From Miltoncostaea sp036826475 (lineage in GTDB: Bacteria; Actinomycetota; Thermoleophilia; Miltoncostaeales; Miltoncostaeaceae), in assembly GCA_036826475.1 (NCBI GenBank), contig DAISWG010000004.1, positions 1 through 64,000 on the forward strand: a stretch of 64,000 nucleotides of DNA, written 5' to 3'. Shown in pieces: positions 14,047 through 23,145 of the stretch. Every line of letters begins with the position of its first letter. Position 1 is the first letter of the stretch. The notes beneath the pieces are model-generated. The model was not told where the DNA came from, searched no databases, and saw only the letters and a program-made list of their open reading frames with translations. A program made the position numbers and the translations under genes.

Positions 14047-15036
14047 GTGTCGAATGGTCCCGTGGAGACGCGCGATCGCATCCGGCGCGAGGAGGTGCTG
14101 GCCCGGCTCGGCGCCGCCCTCGACGACGGCTCGGTGGGCATCCGCGACGTCGAGCGGCTGCTCGACCGGCGCCCGCCCCGCCGGGGCCGCCCCGGGGCGG
14201 CGGAGGTCCTGGGCACGCTCGGCGCGGTCGTGGTGCTGTGCGGCCTCGCGATCGCGTTCGCCACCGTGTTCGACGACCTGCCCACGGCGCTGCAGATCAT
14301 CGGGCCGTTCGCCTTCCCAGCGGCGGCGGCCGGCGGCTGCGTCTGGCTCGCCCGCCGCGGCGCGGCGCGGTGGCAGACCGATCTCCTCGGCATCGTCGCG
14401 TACGGGGCGTTCGGCGGCGCCTGCGTCGCCTCGGCCTGGGGGTCCGGCCTGGTCGACACGGGCCGCGGGGCGGCCGGATACGCGCTGGTCGCGGCGGTGC
14501 CGGCGGTGGCGATGGTGGCGCTGCTGCACGCGACCACCGGCAGCCCCCTGCTCCTGTGGACGGGGGGCCCCGCCATCGGCATCGCCCTCGTCGTCGCGAT
14601 CGCCGAGCTCACGGGGATCCTGAGCGCCGCGACCCTCCCGTGGGTCGTCCTGACGGCGGGCGCCGCCGCCGCGGCCGCCGGGGTCGTCCTCCTGCGCCGT
14701 GGCCGCGCGGACGGCCGCATCGCGTTCCTGTGGGCCACCGCGTGCGGCGTGGCGGCGGTGCTCACGTCCCCGGACGACCTGAGCCACTTCAGGGTGTGGC
14801 ACGTCGTGCTCGCCGCCGTGGTGGTCGCCGCCTTCCTCGCCGGGGCCGCGCTCGACTTCCCGCCCCTCATCTGGCTCGCGGCGGCGGGCGGCGCCCTGTG
14901 GGTGGTGCTCATCGCCGTCGTCGTCGGCTCGGCGACGGGCGCCGCACTGGCGGTCGTGCTCGCGGGGCTCGGGCTGGTGGGACTGGGCCTGCTCGTCGCC
15001 CGCCTGCACCGGCCCCGCGCGGGCACACCGCGCTGA
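14047..15036 (+). CDS. multi-pass membrane protein, DUF2157-like
   Basis: 329 residues from the GTG at 14047 (a second GTG at 14062 is possible). A short cytosolic N-terminal region (EEVLARLGAALDDGSVGIRDVERLL, read as two pieces) with a two-helix hairpin is followed by about ten hydrophobic helices from residue 55 to the C terminus, and ends in a short basic tail. The N-terminal layout followed by a polytopic domain resembles the DUF2157/DUF4401 group, whose function is not known. It is divergent from the SpoIIE sensor (13951) and 90 bases upstream of the large kinase-STAND protein, so co-transcription with the latter is possible. Confidence 0.72.
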   Translation: MSNGPVETRDRIRREEVLARLGAALDDGSVGIRDVERLLDRRPPRRGRPGAAEVLGTLGAVVVLCGLAIAFATVFDDLPTALQIIGPFAFPAAAAGGCVWLARRGAARWQTDLLGIVAYGAFGGACVASAWGSGLVDTGRGAAGYALVAAVPAVAMVALLHATTGSPLLLWTGGPAIGIALVVAIAELTGILSAATLPWVVLTAGAAAAAAGVVLLRRGRADGRIAFLWATACGVAAVLTSPDDLSHFRVWHVVLAAVVVAAFLAGAALDFPPLIWLAAAGGALWVVLIAVVVGSATGAALAVVLAGLGLVGLGLLVARLHRPRAGTPR

Positions 15037-15051
15037 CGGCGCCGGGGCCGG

Positions 15052-15069
15052 CGCCCGCTTGCGCGGGCG
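15052..15069 (+). terminator. weak hairpin between the membrane protein and the kinase gene
   Basis: Seven-base stem (CGCCCGC / GCGGGCG) with a four-base loop, without a T run. It might attenuate read-through into the kinase gene but is not strong. Confidence 0.25.
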
Positions 15070-15126
15070 GACCGGCCTGGTGGATGCTCCCCGGGACGAC
15101 GGCTCCCGGGCACGTCGGAGGCAGGG

Positions 15127-18100
15127 GTGGCTGCACGAGCGGGGAACCCGGCGTCCCAGACGGTCGAGGACCGTTCGCCGCCGTCTGCCGGTCCGGCATT
15201 CGAGCGGGCGTCGATCGGCGGCTTCGTGATCGAGGGCGAGGCCGGCCGCGGCGGCATGGGCGTCGTCCACCGCGCCCGCGAGCCCCGGCTCGACCGGCTC
15301 GTCGCGCTGAAGATCATGGCGCCCGGCCTGTCGTCCGACGCCCGCTTCCGGCAGCTCTTCGAGGATGAGTCGCGGCGGGCGGCGGCGCTCGAGCACCCCA
15401 ACGTGCTGCCCGTGTACGGCAGCGGCGAGGAGGCCGGCCAGCTCTACATCGCGATGCGCTTCGTGGAGGACGGGAGCCTCCAAGACCTCGTCGAACGCCG
15501 CGGGGGCCTCCCCACCGGCATGGCGGTGCGGATCGTCGGACGCGTCGCCGACGCCCTCGACGCCGCCCACGCCCACGGGCTCGTGCACCGTGACGTCAAG
15601 CCGGGCAACGTCCTCGTCGCCGACCCGGGGGGCCCGGACGAGCAGGTCTACCTCGGTGACTTCGGCCTGGCGATGCCCGTCGACGAGGCGCGGGGCGGAG
15701 CCGGCGGCGGCACGCCGGGCTACCTCGCCCCCGAGCAGCTCGTGGGCGGCGCGGTCGGCCCCTGGACGGACGTGTACGCCCTCGGCTGCCTGCTGCGCTA
15801 CGCGCTGACCGGCCGGGCGCCGTCGCGGGCCGACCGCGGGACGGCGCCGGACGATCTCGCCGGGCTGCCCGCCGGGCTCGCGGACGTCATCGCGCGCGCC
15901 ACCGCGCCGCGGGCCGAGGACCGCTACCCGTCGGCGGGGGCGCTGGCGCGAGCGGCGTCCGCGGTCCGGCGGGACGTCGTGCTGGTGCACCACCCCGACG
16001 ACCGCGACGCCGCCGGCCGGCTGGAGGAGCGCCTGCGCGCGCGCGGCGTCGATGCGCGGGCGTCCGACCACCCGGGCGACGACCTGGCCGTGGCTCGTGC
16101 CTGTCTCGTGCTCGTGGGGCGCGCGGGCCTCGACGGGTGGGCGCGCGACGCGCTGTCGGCGGCCCGCGCGGTGACGGCGACCGATCCCGCCTTCGTGCTG
16201 GGCACGGTGCTGCTCCCGGGCTCCCCGGATCTGCTCGAGCCCGCCCTGGCGGCGCTGGCGAGCCGGCCGGCGGTCGACCTGCGCGGCGAGCCCGACGACG
16301 CCCACGCCGTCTCCGATGTGCTCCGGCTGCTCGGGGCGGCCCCCGCCCCGCCGGGGTCCGGCTCGGTGGCGGGATGCCCGTACCGCGGGCTCGCCGCCTT
16401 CGGGGAGGAGGACGCGGCGCTCTTCGTCGGGCGCGAGCGCGAGACGGCGATGCTCCTGGCGAAGCTCAGCGGGGGCCGCTTCCTGGCCGTCCTCGGGGCG
16501 TCGGGCACCGGCAAGAGCTCGCTGATCCGCGCCGGCCTGCTCCCGGCGCTGCGCGCCGCGGACCCCCTCACCGCGGTCTGCACCCTGACGCCGGGGCGGG
16601 GGCCCGCGGGCGCGCTCGCCGCCGCCCTGACACCGGTGCTCGGCGCGCGGGCGCCCTCGGCGACCGACGTGATGGAGGACCCCCGATCGCTCGACCGGGC
16701 CGGCGAGCGCGCGGCGGACGCGCCGGACGCCCCGCGCCGGCTGGTGGTGGTGGTCGACCAGTTCGAGGAGGTGTTCTCGCTCACGGCGAGCCCCCGCGAG
16801 CGGCGGGCGTTCATCGACGCCCTCGTCCACGCCGCCACGGCGCCGGGCGGCGACGTGGTGGTGGTGCTGGCGATGCGATCGGACTTCTACCCGCGCTGCG
16901 CCGAGCACCCGGAGCTGCGCGCCCTCGTCGCCGACCGCCAGTTCCTCGTCGGCCCGCTCGGCCCCGCCGCGCTCCAGCGCGCCATCGAGGAGCCGGCGGC
17001 GGCGGCGGGCCTCACGCTGGAGGACGGGCTCACCCGGCGCATCCTCGCCGACGTGGCGTCGCAACCCGGCGCGCTGCCGCTGATGGAGCATCTCCTCCAG
17101 GAGCTCTGGGAACGCCGGCGGGGCAGCGTCCTGACGCTCCAGGCCTACGAGGAGTGCGGCGGCGTGGGCGGCGCCGTCGCGCGGAGCGCCAACCAGGTCT
17201 ACAGCGGCCTCTCCCCGGAGCAGCGCGCCATCGCCCGGCGCGTCCTGTTGCGGCTCACGCAGCCCGGCGAGGGCTCGGAGGACACCCGCCGGCGCGCGGA
17301 GGTCGCGGAGCTCGCCACGTCGCCCGCCGACGAGCCCGCCGTCGACGGCATCCTCGAGGCGATGTCCGCGGCCCGGCTGGTGACGCTCGCCACGGATCCG
17401 GCGACCGGCGCCCCCACCGCCGAGGTCACCCACGAGGCGCTCATCCGCGGATGGCCGGAGCTGAGGGCCTGGATCGAGGAGGATCGCGAGCAGCTGCGGC
17501 TCCACCGGCGGCTGACCGGCGCCGCGGGCGAGTGGGAGTCGTCGGGCCGCGACGACGCCCTGCTCGACCGGGGATCGCGGCTCGACGCGTGGTCCGGGCG
17601 CCCTGAGGACGACCTGAACGACCGTGAGCGGGCGTTCCTCGCCGCGAGTCGCGATCGCGAGGCGCGCGAGCGGTCGGCGCGGCGGCGGCGGCTCCGGCTC
17701 ACGGTCGGCGCGCTGGCGGCGGGCGTCGTGGCGCTCGCCGTCCTCGCGGCGCTGGCGCTCGTCTCGCGCGGCCAGGCGCAGACGGAGGCCACCGCCGCGC
17801 GGGAGGAGGCGTCGCGGGCGCTGGCCGCGCAGTCGCGTCTGGCCGCCTCGACCGGCGGCGATCCCTTCACGCTCGCGCAGCGGTCGATGGCCGAGGCGCA
17901 GACGCCCGAGGGGGCGGAGGCCCTGCGGCTGGCGGTCCCGCAGCCGCTGCGGCGATCGATCCCGACCGGCCACGGGGGGCTCTGGGCGCTGGCCGCGCTG
18001 TCCGACGGCCGCATCCTGACGGGCAGCGAGAGCGGCCAGGTGGAGGTGTGGGACCCCGCGGCTCCGGAGCGCGCCGTCGCGTCGGTCGCGACGGGGTACT

Positions 18101-19839
18101 CCTCGGTCTATGTGCTGCTCGAGCTGCCGGGGGGGCGGGTCGTGAGCGGGCACGACGACGGCACGCTCGCGGTCTGGAACCGGTCGCTGGGGACGCCGGT
18201 GGCCACGGTGCAGACCGGCCACGGCTCCGTCTACGGCGGGGCCCTGCTGCCGGGCGGCCGCATCGCGATCGGCAGCGCCGACGGCTGGATCCAGATCCGC
18301 GACCTGAGCGATCTGAGCCGGACGCTCGGGGGCTTCCCCACGCGCCACCAGGCGATCGACGCGCTCACGACCCTTCCCGGGGGGCTCCTGGCGGTCGGCA
18401 GCGACGACGGCTGGCTCCAGATCTTCGACCCCGACCGACCGTCGGCGCCGGTCGCGGGCGCCGACACCGGCCACGGGGCCGTGTACTCGATCGAGCGGCT
18501 CCCGGGCGGACGGCTGGCGGTCGGCGGTGACCCCGGGTGGGTCGACATCTGGCGGATCGGTCCCCCCCTGGTCCGGCTCGCGACGGCGCCGACCCGCCAT
18601 GGCACGACGTGGGGCGTCGTCGCGCTGGACGCCCGCCGGCTCGCGGTGGCATCCGACGACGCGACCCTCGAGGTGCGGTCGGTCGACGACCCGGGGCGGG
18701 TGATCGCGCGCGTCTCGGCCGACCACGGCCCCCTCCTGAAGGCCGTCCTCCCGGCCGGCGGAGGCCTGGCGACGGGGAGCAACGGCGGCCAGCTGGAGGT
18801 CTGGGACCCCGCGCACGCGACGCCGCCGCTCGTGTCGGTGGCGAAGGCCACGGGGATCGCCGGCGACGAGGGGGCCGGGGGCCTCGCGACGCTCGGGATC
18901 ATGTCCGGCAGGCGGATCGCGATCGCCGGGACGGGCCGGCTCACCGTGCTGGACGCCGACGACCCGACGCACGCCCTCGTGCGCCGCGAGACCGGGCTCA
19001 CGCCGACCAACGGGCTCGCGGTCCTCCCCGGCGGGCGCGTGGCCCTGCTCGGCGGCGACCGCCTCCAGGTCTGGGACCCCCTGCGCCGCGCCGGCCCCGT
19101 GGCGACCGGCTCGATCGGCAACCCGAAGGGCATGGCGCTCGCCGCGATCGGCGGGGGCCGCGTCGTGTCCGCCGACGCCGACGGCGGCGTCGCCGTCTGG
19201 GACCCCTCCGACCTGGGCCGGCCCGTCGCGCGCTGGAACGCCGGCCACGGGCGCGTCTGGGGGATCCTCCCCCTCCAGGGCACGCGCTTCGCGACGATGA
19301 GCGAGGACGCCACCCTGTCGCTCTGGGACGCGGCGCAGCCCGGCGTGCCGGGCCCCTCGTTCGACGCCGGCCACGGCCCCATGTTCGCCGCGGCCGCGCT
19401 TCCCGGCGGCCGGATCGCCACCTCGAGCGGCGGTGACGGGACGATCACGATCTGGGACCCGGCGGACCCGGCGCGCGCCGTCGCCTCGTGGAAGTCGGGC
19501 CACAGCACGGTGTTCGCGCTCGCCGTCCTGCCGGACGGCCGGCTCGTGACGGGCAGCACCGACGGTCAGATCCAGGCGTGGGATCCCGCCCGGCACGGAC
19601 GCGCGCTCGCCTCGATCGCCACCACCGGCGGCTCGATCAACGAGATCGGCATCCTCCACGACGGACGGCTCGTGACCGGGAGCGGCGGCGGTCGTCTGGA
19701 GATCCGCGGCGACGGCGCGTTCCTGAGCCAGGACCAGGCGCGACGGATCGCCGAGGGCTGGCCGCTCGACCGCTCGGACGCGCCGGCGCGTGACGGCGCC
19801 CGGCATCCGTCTCGAACGGCGCCGCCGGGGATCCCCTGA
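15127..19839 (+). CDS. Ser/Thr kinase - TIR-like - STAND ATPase - transmembrane - double beta-propeller protein
   Basis: 1570 residues from a GTG with a GGAGG ribosome-binding site five bases upstream. Order: Hanks-type kinase (about 30-275; glycine loop GRGGMGVVH, VALKIM lysine, VHRDVKPGNV, GDFGLAM, YLAPEQ, all catalytic residues present). Next a TIR-like domain follows (about 282-400; VVLVHHPDD start, LVLVGRAG, GTVLLPGS), whose usual W-x-x-x-E catalytic region reads WARDAL. Then a novel-STAND NTPase (about 416-850; GASGTGKSSL P-loop near 457, VVVVDQFEEVF Walker B near 541). One membrane span (about 859-880) follows, then about 14 WD-like blades (about 935-1555), enough for two seven-bladed propellers outside the membrane. 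Single-chain kinase-STAND-WD40 proteins are known in actinobacteria and cyanobacteria as signalling or conflict proteins. Here the propeller may be the sensor and the kinase/TIR/STAND parts the response. Confidence 0.9.
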   Translation: MAARAGNPASQTVEDRSPPSAGPAFERASIGGFVIEGEAGRGGMGVVHRAREPRLDRLVALKIMAPGLSSDARFRQLFEDESRRAAALEHPNVLPVYGSGEEAGQLYIAMRFVEDGSLQDLVERRGGLPTGMAVRIVGRVADALDAAHAHGLVHRDVKPGNVLVADPGGPDEQVYLGDFGLAMPVDEARGGAGGGTPGYLAPEQLVGGAVGPWTDVYALGCLLRYALTGRAPSRADRGTAPDDLAGLPAGLADVIARATAPRAEDRYPSAGALARAASAVRRDVVLVHHPDDRDAAGRLEERLRARGVDARASDHPGDDLAVARACLVLVGRAGLDGWARDALSAARAVTATDPAFVLGTVLLPGSPDLLEPALAALASRPAVDLRGEPDDAHAVSDVLRLLGAAPAPPGSGSVAGCPYRGLAAFGEEDAALFVGRERETAMLLAKLSGGRFLAVLGASGTGKSSLIRAGLLPALRAADPLTAVCTLTPGRGPAGALAAALTPVLGARAPSATDVMEDPRSLDRAGERAADAPDAPRRLVVVVDQFEEVFSLTASPRERRAFIDALVHAATAPGGDVVVVLAMRSDFYPRCAEHPELRALVADRQFLVGPLGPAALQRAIEEPAAAAGLTLEDGLTRRILADVASQPGALPLMEHLLQELWERRRGSVLTLQAYEECGGVGGAVARSANQVYSGLSPEQRAIARRVLLRLTQPGEGSEDTRRRAEVAELATSPADEPAVDGILEAMSAARLVTLATDPATGAPTAEVTHEALIRGWPELRAWIEEDREQLRLHRRLTGAAGEWESSGRDDALLDRGSRLDAWSGRPEDDLNDRERAFLAASRDREARERSARRRRLRLTVGALAAGVVALAVLAALALVSRGQAQTEATAAREEASRALAAQSRLAASTGGDPFTLAQRSMAEAQTPEGAEALRLAVPQPLRRSIPTGHGGLWALAALSDGRILTGSESGQVEVWDPAAPERAVASVATGYSSVYVLLELPGGRVVSGHDDGTLAVWNRSLGTPVATVQTGHGSVYGGALLPGGRIAIGSADGWIQIRDLSDLSRTLGGFPTRHQAIDALTTLPGGLLAVGSDDGWLQIFDPDRPSAPVAGADTGHGAVYSIERLPGGRLAVGGDPGWVDIWRIGPPLVRLATAPTRHGTTWGVVALDARRLAVASDDATLEVRSVDDPGRVIARVSADHGPLLKAVLPAGGGLATGSNGGQLEVWDPAHATPPLVSVAKATGIAGDEGAGGLATLGIMSGRRIAIAGTGRLTVLDADDPTHALVRRETGLTPTNGLAVLPGGRVALLGGDRLQVWDPLRRAGPVATGSIGNPKGMALAAIGGGRVVSADADGGVAVWDPSDLGRPVARWNAGHGRVWGILPLQGTRFATMSEDATLSLWDAAQPGVPGPSFDAGHGPMFAAAALPGGRIATSSGGDGTITIWDPADPARAVASWKSGHSTVFALAVLPDGRLVTGSTDGQIQAWDPARHGRALASIATTGGSINEIGILHDGRLVTGSGGGRLEIRGDGAFLSQDQARRIAEGWPLDRSDAPARDGARHPSRTAPPGIP

Positions 19840-19905
19840 GCCGACCGTTTGGCGCCGCCCGCGCCCGGGGACCACCCATCCCGGTAACCCAACCGGGAGG
19901 CGGGG

Positions 19906-20088
19906 ATGAGCGAGTCAGGGAAGGCCCAGGAGATCAAGGGCAAGGTCAAGGAGGCCGCCGGCGCGCTGCGCGGCGACGAGGACCAGAAGGCCGAGGGCCG
20001 GGCGGACCAGTCGGCCGGGAAGGCGCGACAGGCGGGCGAGAAGGTCCGCGACGCCGTGGACGACCTGAAGGACGCCCTCAAGAAGTAG
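19906..20088 (+). CDS. CsbD-like stress protein
   Basis: 60 residues, highly charged (Lys, Glu, Asp) with the KAQEIKGKVKEAAGALRGDE opening and the KGKVKE / GKARQAGEK pattern of the CsbD family, small hydrophilic proteins induced by general stress under alternative sigma factors. A good GGGAGG ribosome site sits just before the ATG at 19906. A small hairpin (CCCGGT/ACCGGG) lies immediately before that site. It is followed by a strong terminator, so it is probably a single-gene transcript. Role in the cell is not known beyond the stress association. Confidence 0.88.
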   Translation: MSESGKAQEIKGKVKEAAGALRGDEDQKAEGRADQSAGKARQAGEKVRDAVDDLKDALKK

Positions 20089-20096
20089 CGTCGGCC

Positions 20097-20123
20097 GGCA
20101 CCCGCCCGAACCGGGCGGGTGCC
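20097..20123 (+). terminator. intrinsic-type terminator hairpin after the csbD-like gene
   Basis: Perfect 12-base stem (GGCACCCGCCCG / CGGGCGGGTGCC) with a three-base loop, 8 bases after the stop codon. No T tract follows, as is common in GC-rich actinobacteria. Confidence 0.8.
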
Positions 20124-20302
20124 CCAGCCGGTGAGCCCCCACCGGCACCGTCATGGGCCCGGCCGGCGGCCTCCCGCCGCCGCATCCACGCCGACCGCGA
20201 GCCCCCGTTCGGGAAAGCCGCGCCCCGAGTGGACCCGGCCCGCAGCCGGGCTCCGGGGACGCGCCATTCTCGCCAGGCCCATCCGGGTGCGACGGTGAGC
20301 GC

Positions 20303-21730
20303 ATGGACATCCGGATCGGACGGCTCGGAGGCCGTACGCGGCGGCGCGCGGGCCTCGGCGCGGCCTGCGCGACGGTCCTGCTCCTCCTGGGCGGGGTGGC
20401 GTGCGGGGACGGCGGCGGCGAGAGGGACGCGTCTCCGGGCCGGGAGGCCGCGCCGACGCGGGTGGTGGTCGACACCGACCTGGCCCCCGACGATCTCGTG
20501 GCCCTCGCGTTCCTGCTGTCATCACCCGACGCCACCGTGGTCGCCGTGACCGTGTCGGGGACGGGCGAGGTGCGCTGCCCGGCCGGGCTCGACGTCGTCC
20601 GCGGCCTGCTCGCGGCGACCGGCCACGAGGATGTCCCCACCGCGTGCGGGAGGTCGGCTCCGCTCGCCGGCGACCGCACGTTCCCCACCGGATGGCGCGA
20701 CGCCGCAGACGACGCCTGGGGGCTGGAGCTGCCCGCCCCTGCTCCGGCCCCCCGCGCGGGCTCCGCCGAGCGGCTCCTCGCGGAATCCCTCGCACCGGGG
20801 GACCTGACGCTCCTGACGCTCGGCCCCCTCACCAACGTGGCCGCCGCCTTCCGGTCCGACCCGGGCCTCGCGGACAGGGTCGGGTCGGTCGTCGTGATGG
20901 GGGGCGCCGTGGACGTCCCGGGCAACGTCGCGGGCTCGGGAGCCCGTGCGGAGTGGAACATGTACATCGACCCGACGGCGGCCGACGAGGTGCTGGGGTC
21001 CGGTGCGCCCGTCCTCATGGTCGGCCTCGACGCGACCCGCGCAGCCCGCGTCACGGGCGATCTCGTCGAGCTGATGGGCGCGAACGCACACACGGCTGCG
21101 GCCTCGCTCGCACGCACCCTCCTCGTGAACGATCCCGGTCTCTCCGCCGGGACGGCCTACCTCTGGGATCCGACGGCGGCGGCGATCGCGCTCGACCCGG
21201 GACTCGCCGTGACGCGTTCGGAGCGCATCGCCGTCATCACCGGCGAGCGACCCGACGCCGGGGCGACCGTGCGCCGCCCCGGCGGACACCCCGTGACGCT
21301 CGCCGTCGGCGTTGACGTCCCCGCCGTCGAGGACCGGTTGGTCCGCACGCTCGACGGGGTCGCGCCCGGCGCCCCCCTCGCCGCCCCGCCGGCGCCCGTC
21401 GCCGACATCGCGATCCGCCGTCGCGGGGCCGTCTGCACCGACGACGCCCCGCCCACGATCCCCCCGGGACGGGTCCGCATCACCTTCGCGTCGGACGCCG
21501 CCGGATGGTCGGGCGTCGTGGTGCGCCTGGACGGGACGCTCGGCATGGATGCGGTGCTCTCCTGGGTGGAGCGGCACCCCGGGGAGACCCCCGTCCCCGG
21601 GGTCGGAGAAGCGGCGTTCGCGGGACGGGGCGTGACGACCTTCACCGACGCCGTGAGGGGGACCGCGCTGATCGTGTGCGCAGCGGACGACGGCAGGGTC
21701 GAGGTCGCGGGGACCCTCGTCGTGAGGTGA
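20303..21730 (+). CDS. secreted nucleoside hydrolase-like lipoprotein
   Basis: 475 residues from the ATG at 20303. A twin-Arg-rich start (RTRRR) and hydrophobic stretch end in LLLGGVACG, a good lipobox, so the protein should be a membrane-anchored lipoprotein. The body matches inosine/uridine-preferring nucleoside hydrolases: VVVDTDLAPDD near the start (Ca-binding DTDxxxDD motif with Ala-Pro inserted), TLGPLTNVA, VVMGGAV, AEWNMYIDPTAA, and a late LWDPTAAAIALDP. These enzymes split nucleosides into base and ribose. The last 130 residues are an extra domain of unknown role. An upstream in-frame ATG at 20153 is rejected because the residues between are non-coding in style. It probably scavenges nucleosides outside the cell; the substrate is not determined. 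Confidence 0.82.
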   Translation: MDIRIGRLGGRTRRRAGLGAACATVLLLLGGVACGDGGGERDASPGREAAPTRVVVDTDLAPDDLVALAFLLSSPDATVVAVTVSGTGEVRCPAGLDVVRGLLAATGHEDVPTACGRSAPLAGDRTFPTGWRDAADDAWGLELPAPAPAPRAGSAERLLAESLAPGDLTLLTLGPLTNVAAAFRSDPGLADRVGSVVVMGGAVDVPGNVAGSGARAEWNMYIDPTAADEVLGSGAPVLMVGLDATRAARVTGDLVELMGANAHTAAASLARTLLVNDPGLSAGTAYLWDPTAAAIALDPGLAVTRSERIAVITGERPDAGATVRRPGGHPVTLAVGVDVPAVEDRLVRTLDGVAPGAPLAAPPAPVADIAIRRRGAVCTDDAPPTIPPGRVRITFASDAAGWSGVVVRLDGTLGMDAVLSWVERHPGETPVPGVGEAAFAGRGVTTFTDAVRGTALIVCAADDGRVEVAGTLVVR

Positions 21731-21813
21731 CGCCGATCATCGGCCAGGCGACGGGGACCGTCGGGCCGCGCGCGAGCACCGGCGCATGGGCCGGGGTGGG
21801 TCGCGCGTCCGCA

Positions 21814-21895
21814 TGCCGGAGCCGGGATTCGAACCCGGACGCCCGAGGGCTGGGGATTTTAAGTCCCCCGCGTCTGCCAGTTCCGCCACTCCGGC
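21814..21895 (-). tRNA. tRNA-Leu (anticodon UAA)
   Basis: On the minus strand the sequence folds as a class II tRNA: acceptor GCCGGAG / CTCCGGC, D arm, anticodon loop CTTAAAA with TAA, a long variable arm, and the T arm with GGTTCGAATCC. The 3' CCA is not encoded. The UAA anticodon and long variable arm identify tRNA-Leu. Confidence 0.95.
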
Positions 21896-21950
21896 CCGAG
21901 CCGGCCCCCGGGGCCGGTCTCGGGCCGAGGCTATCCCAGGAGCGGGGCCG

Positions 21951-22178
21951 TCAGCGGCCGAATGTGGCGGTGCCGGGGGTCCGGTCGACCGACGACAGGC
22001 GGGTGGTCTCGACCGCCTGGGCCCAGCCCTCGGAGATGATCGGCCAGCGGTCGAGGATCTCGGCGTGGCGGATGTGCCGCATGTTGGCGCCGGTGGCGAG
22101 GATGGTGCGTCGTCCGTCCATCACCTCGCTGGTGGCGCCGTTCCCGGGGTTCGGGATCCCGTTCGCAGCCGTGCTCAT
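21951..22178 (-). CDS. small hypothetical protein
   Basis: 75 residues from the ATG at 22178 to the TGA at 21951. Third codon positions are almost all G or C, as in real genes here, and the sequence has ordinary protein composition (RRTILATGANMRHIRHAEI, then EGWAQAVETTRL), without membrane spans or known motifs. No strong ribosome site precedes it. It sits between tRNA-Leu and the Ppx/GppA gene on the same strand, 43 bases after the latter's stop, so it may be the last gene of that operon. Function unknown. Confidence 0.6.
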   Translation of the reverse strand: MSTAANGIPNPGNGATSEVMDGRRTILATGANMRHIRHAEILDRWPIISEGWAQAVETTRLSSVDRTPGTATFGR

Positions 22179-22221
22179 CGGCAGGGATTCTACGGATACC
22201 TCGTGACGTTCGGAACCAGCC

Positions 22222-23145
22222 TCACGGATGGGGGAGGTGGGCCATCGCCACCCCGTCGAGGAGGTCGCGCTCGCTCACGCGCATCGCGTCGAGGCCCGCC
22301 CGCTCCAGCACGGCGCGCACGATGAGGCACGCGCCGTGGATGATCGGCGCCCGCAGCGCCTCCAGCCCCGGGATCGCCGCCCGCTCCGCGACCGTCATCG
22401 CGCACAACCGCTCGGCCATCGCCGCGACCGCCGCCCCGGTGAGCACCTGGCCGTGCACCGCGGCGGGGTCGTACGTCCCCAGCTCGATCGCCGCGAGCGA
22501 CGTCACCGTCCCCGCCACCCCCACCGCCGGCGCGGGGCCGCCGATCGTCGCGAGGCCGCCGTCGACCAGCCCGCCCGCCTCGGCCAGCAGGGCCTCGACC
22601 TCGTCCGGCAGGGGCGGGTCGTGGCGCAGGTGGCGCTCCGTCTGCCGCGTCCCGCCGAGCTGCAGGCTCACCGTGCCCTCGGGGCCCCGCGGGCCGCCGC
22701 GCACCAGCTCGGTGCTGGCCCCGCCGACGTCCACCACCATCACCACGCCGTCGTCGTCCGGCACGCCCAGCCGGGCCCCCGCGAACGAGGCCCGCGCCTC
22801 CTCGTCGCCCGTCAGCACCCGGGGCGGCACGCCCAGGCGGGCGCGGACGACCGCCGCCACCTCGCCCCGGTTCGGCGCGTCGCGCACCGCGCTCGTCGCC
22901 ACCGGGACGACCGCCGCCGGTGCGAAGGCGGCGATCCGGGCGGCGTAGTCCTCCAGGCACCGGTCCAGCCGGAGGACCGCCTCCCGGGCGATCGACCCGT
23001 CGGCCGCCGCGCCGCGGCGCAGCGCCGTGATCGTGGTGGTCCGCTCCCCCGCCGGCCCGCCCGGGCCCCAGCCGGTGCACAGGAACAGGCGCGTCGAGTT
23101 GGAGCCGATGTCGACCACCGCGACGCGGTGACCGGGGGAGGTCAC
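22222..23145 (-). CDS. ppx: Ppx/GppA family phosphatase (exopolyphosphatase / pppGpp phosphohydrolase)
   Basis: 307 residues from the GTG at 23145, which overlaps the stop of the small membrane protein upstream (GTGA). ASKHA-fold features are clear: VAVVDIGSNSTRL phosphate-1 loop at the N terminus, ATSAVRDAPN, LTGDEEA, MVVDVGGASTELV phosphate-2 loop, and VAGTVTSLAAI. These enzymes split inorganic polyphosphate or convert pppGpp to ppGpp, linking phosphate storage to the stringent response. At about 300 residues it is the short, actinobacterial-type Ppx lacking the C-terminal HD domain. Whether polyphosphate or pppGpp is the main substrate cannot be told from sequence. Confidence 0.88.
   Translation of the reverse strand: MTSPGHRVAVVDIGSNSTRLFLCTGWGPGGPAGERTTTITALRRGAAADGSIAREAVLRLDRCLEDYAARIAAFAPAAVVPVATSAVRDAPNRGEVAAVVRARLGVPPRVLTGDEEARASFAGARLGVPDDDGVVMVVDVGGASTELVRGGPRGPEGTVSLQLGGTRQTERHLRHDPPLPDEVEALLAEAGGLVDGGLATIGGPAPAVGVAGTVTSLAAIELGTYDPAAVHGQVLTGAAVAAMAERLCAMTVAERAAIPGLEALRAPIIHGACLIVRAVLERAGLDAMRVSERDLLDGVAMAHLPHP

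Noticed and set aside
17941..19700. Tandem repeats in the propeller region as a DNA repeat element
   Set aside because: Repeats are protein-level WD-like blades with divergent DNA.
13975..19875. 1966-codon open frame on the minus strand
   Set aside because: Antisense of the kinase-STAND gene; no domain is recognisable and composition is Arg/Gly/Asp/His rich.
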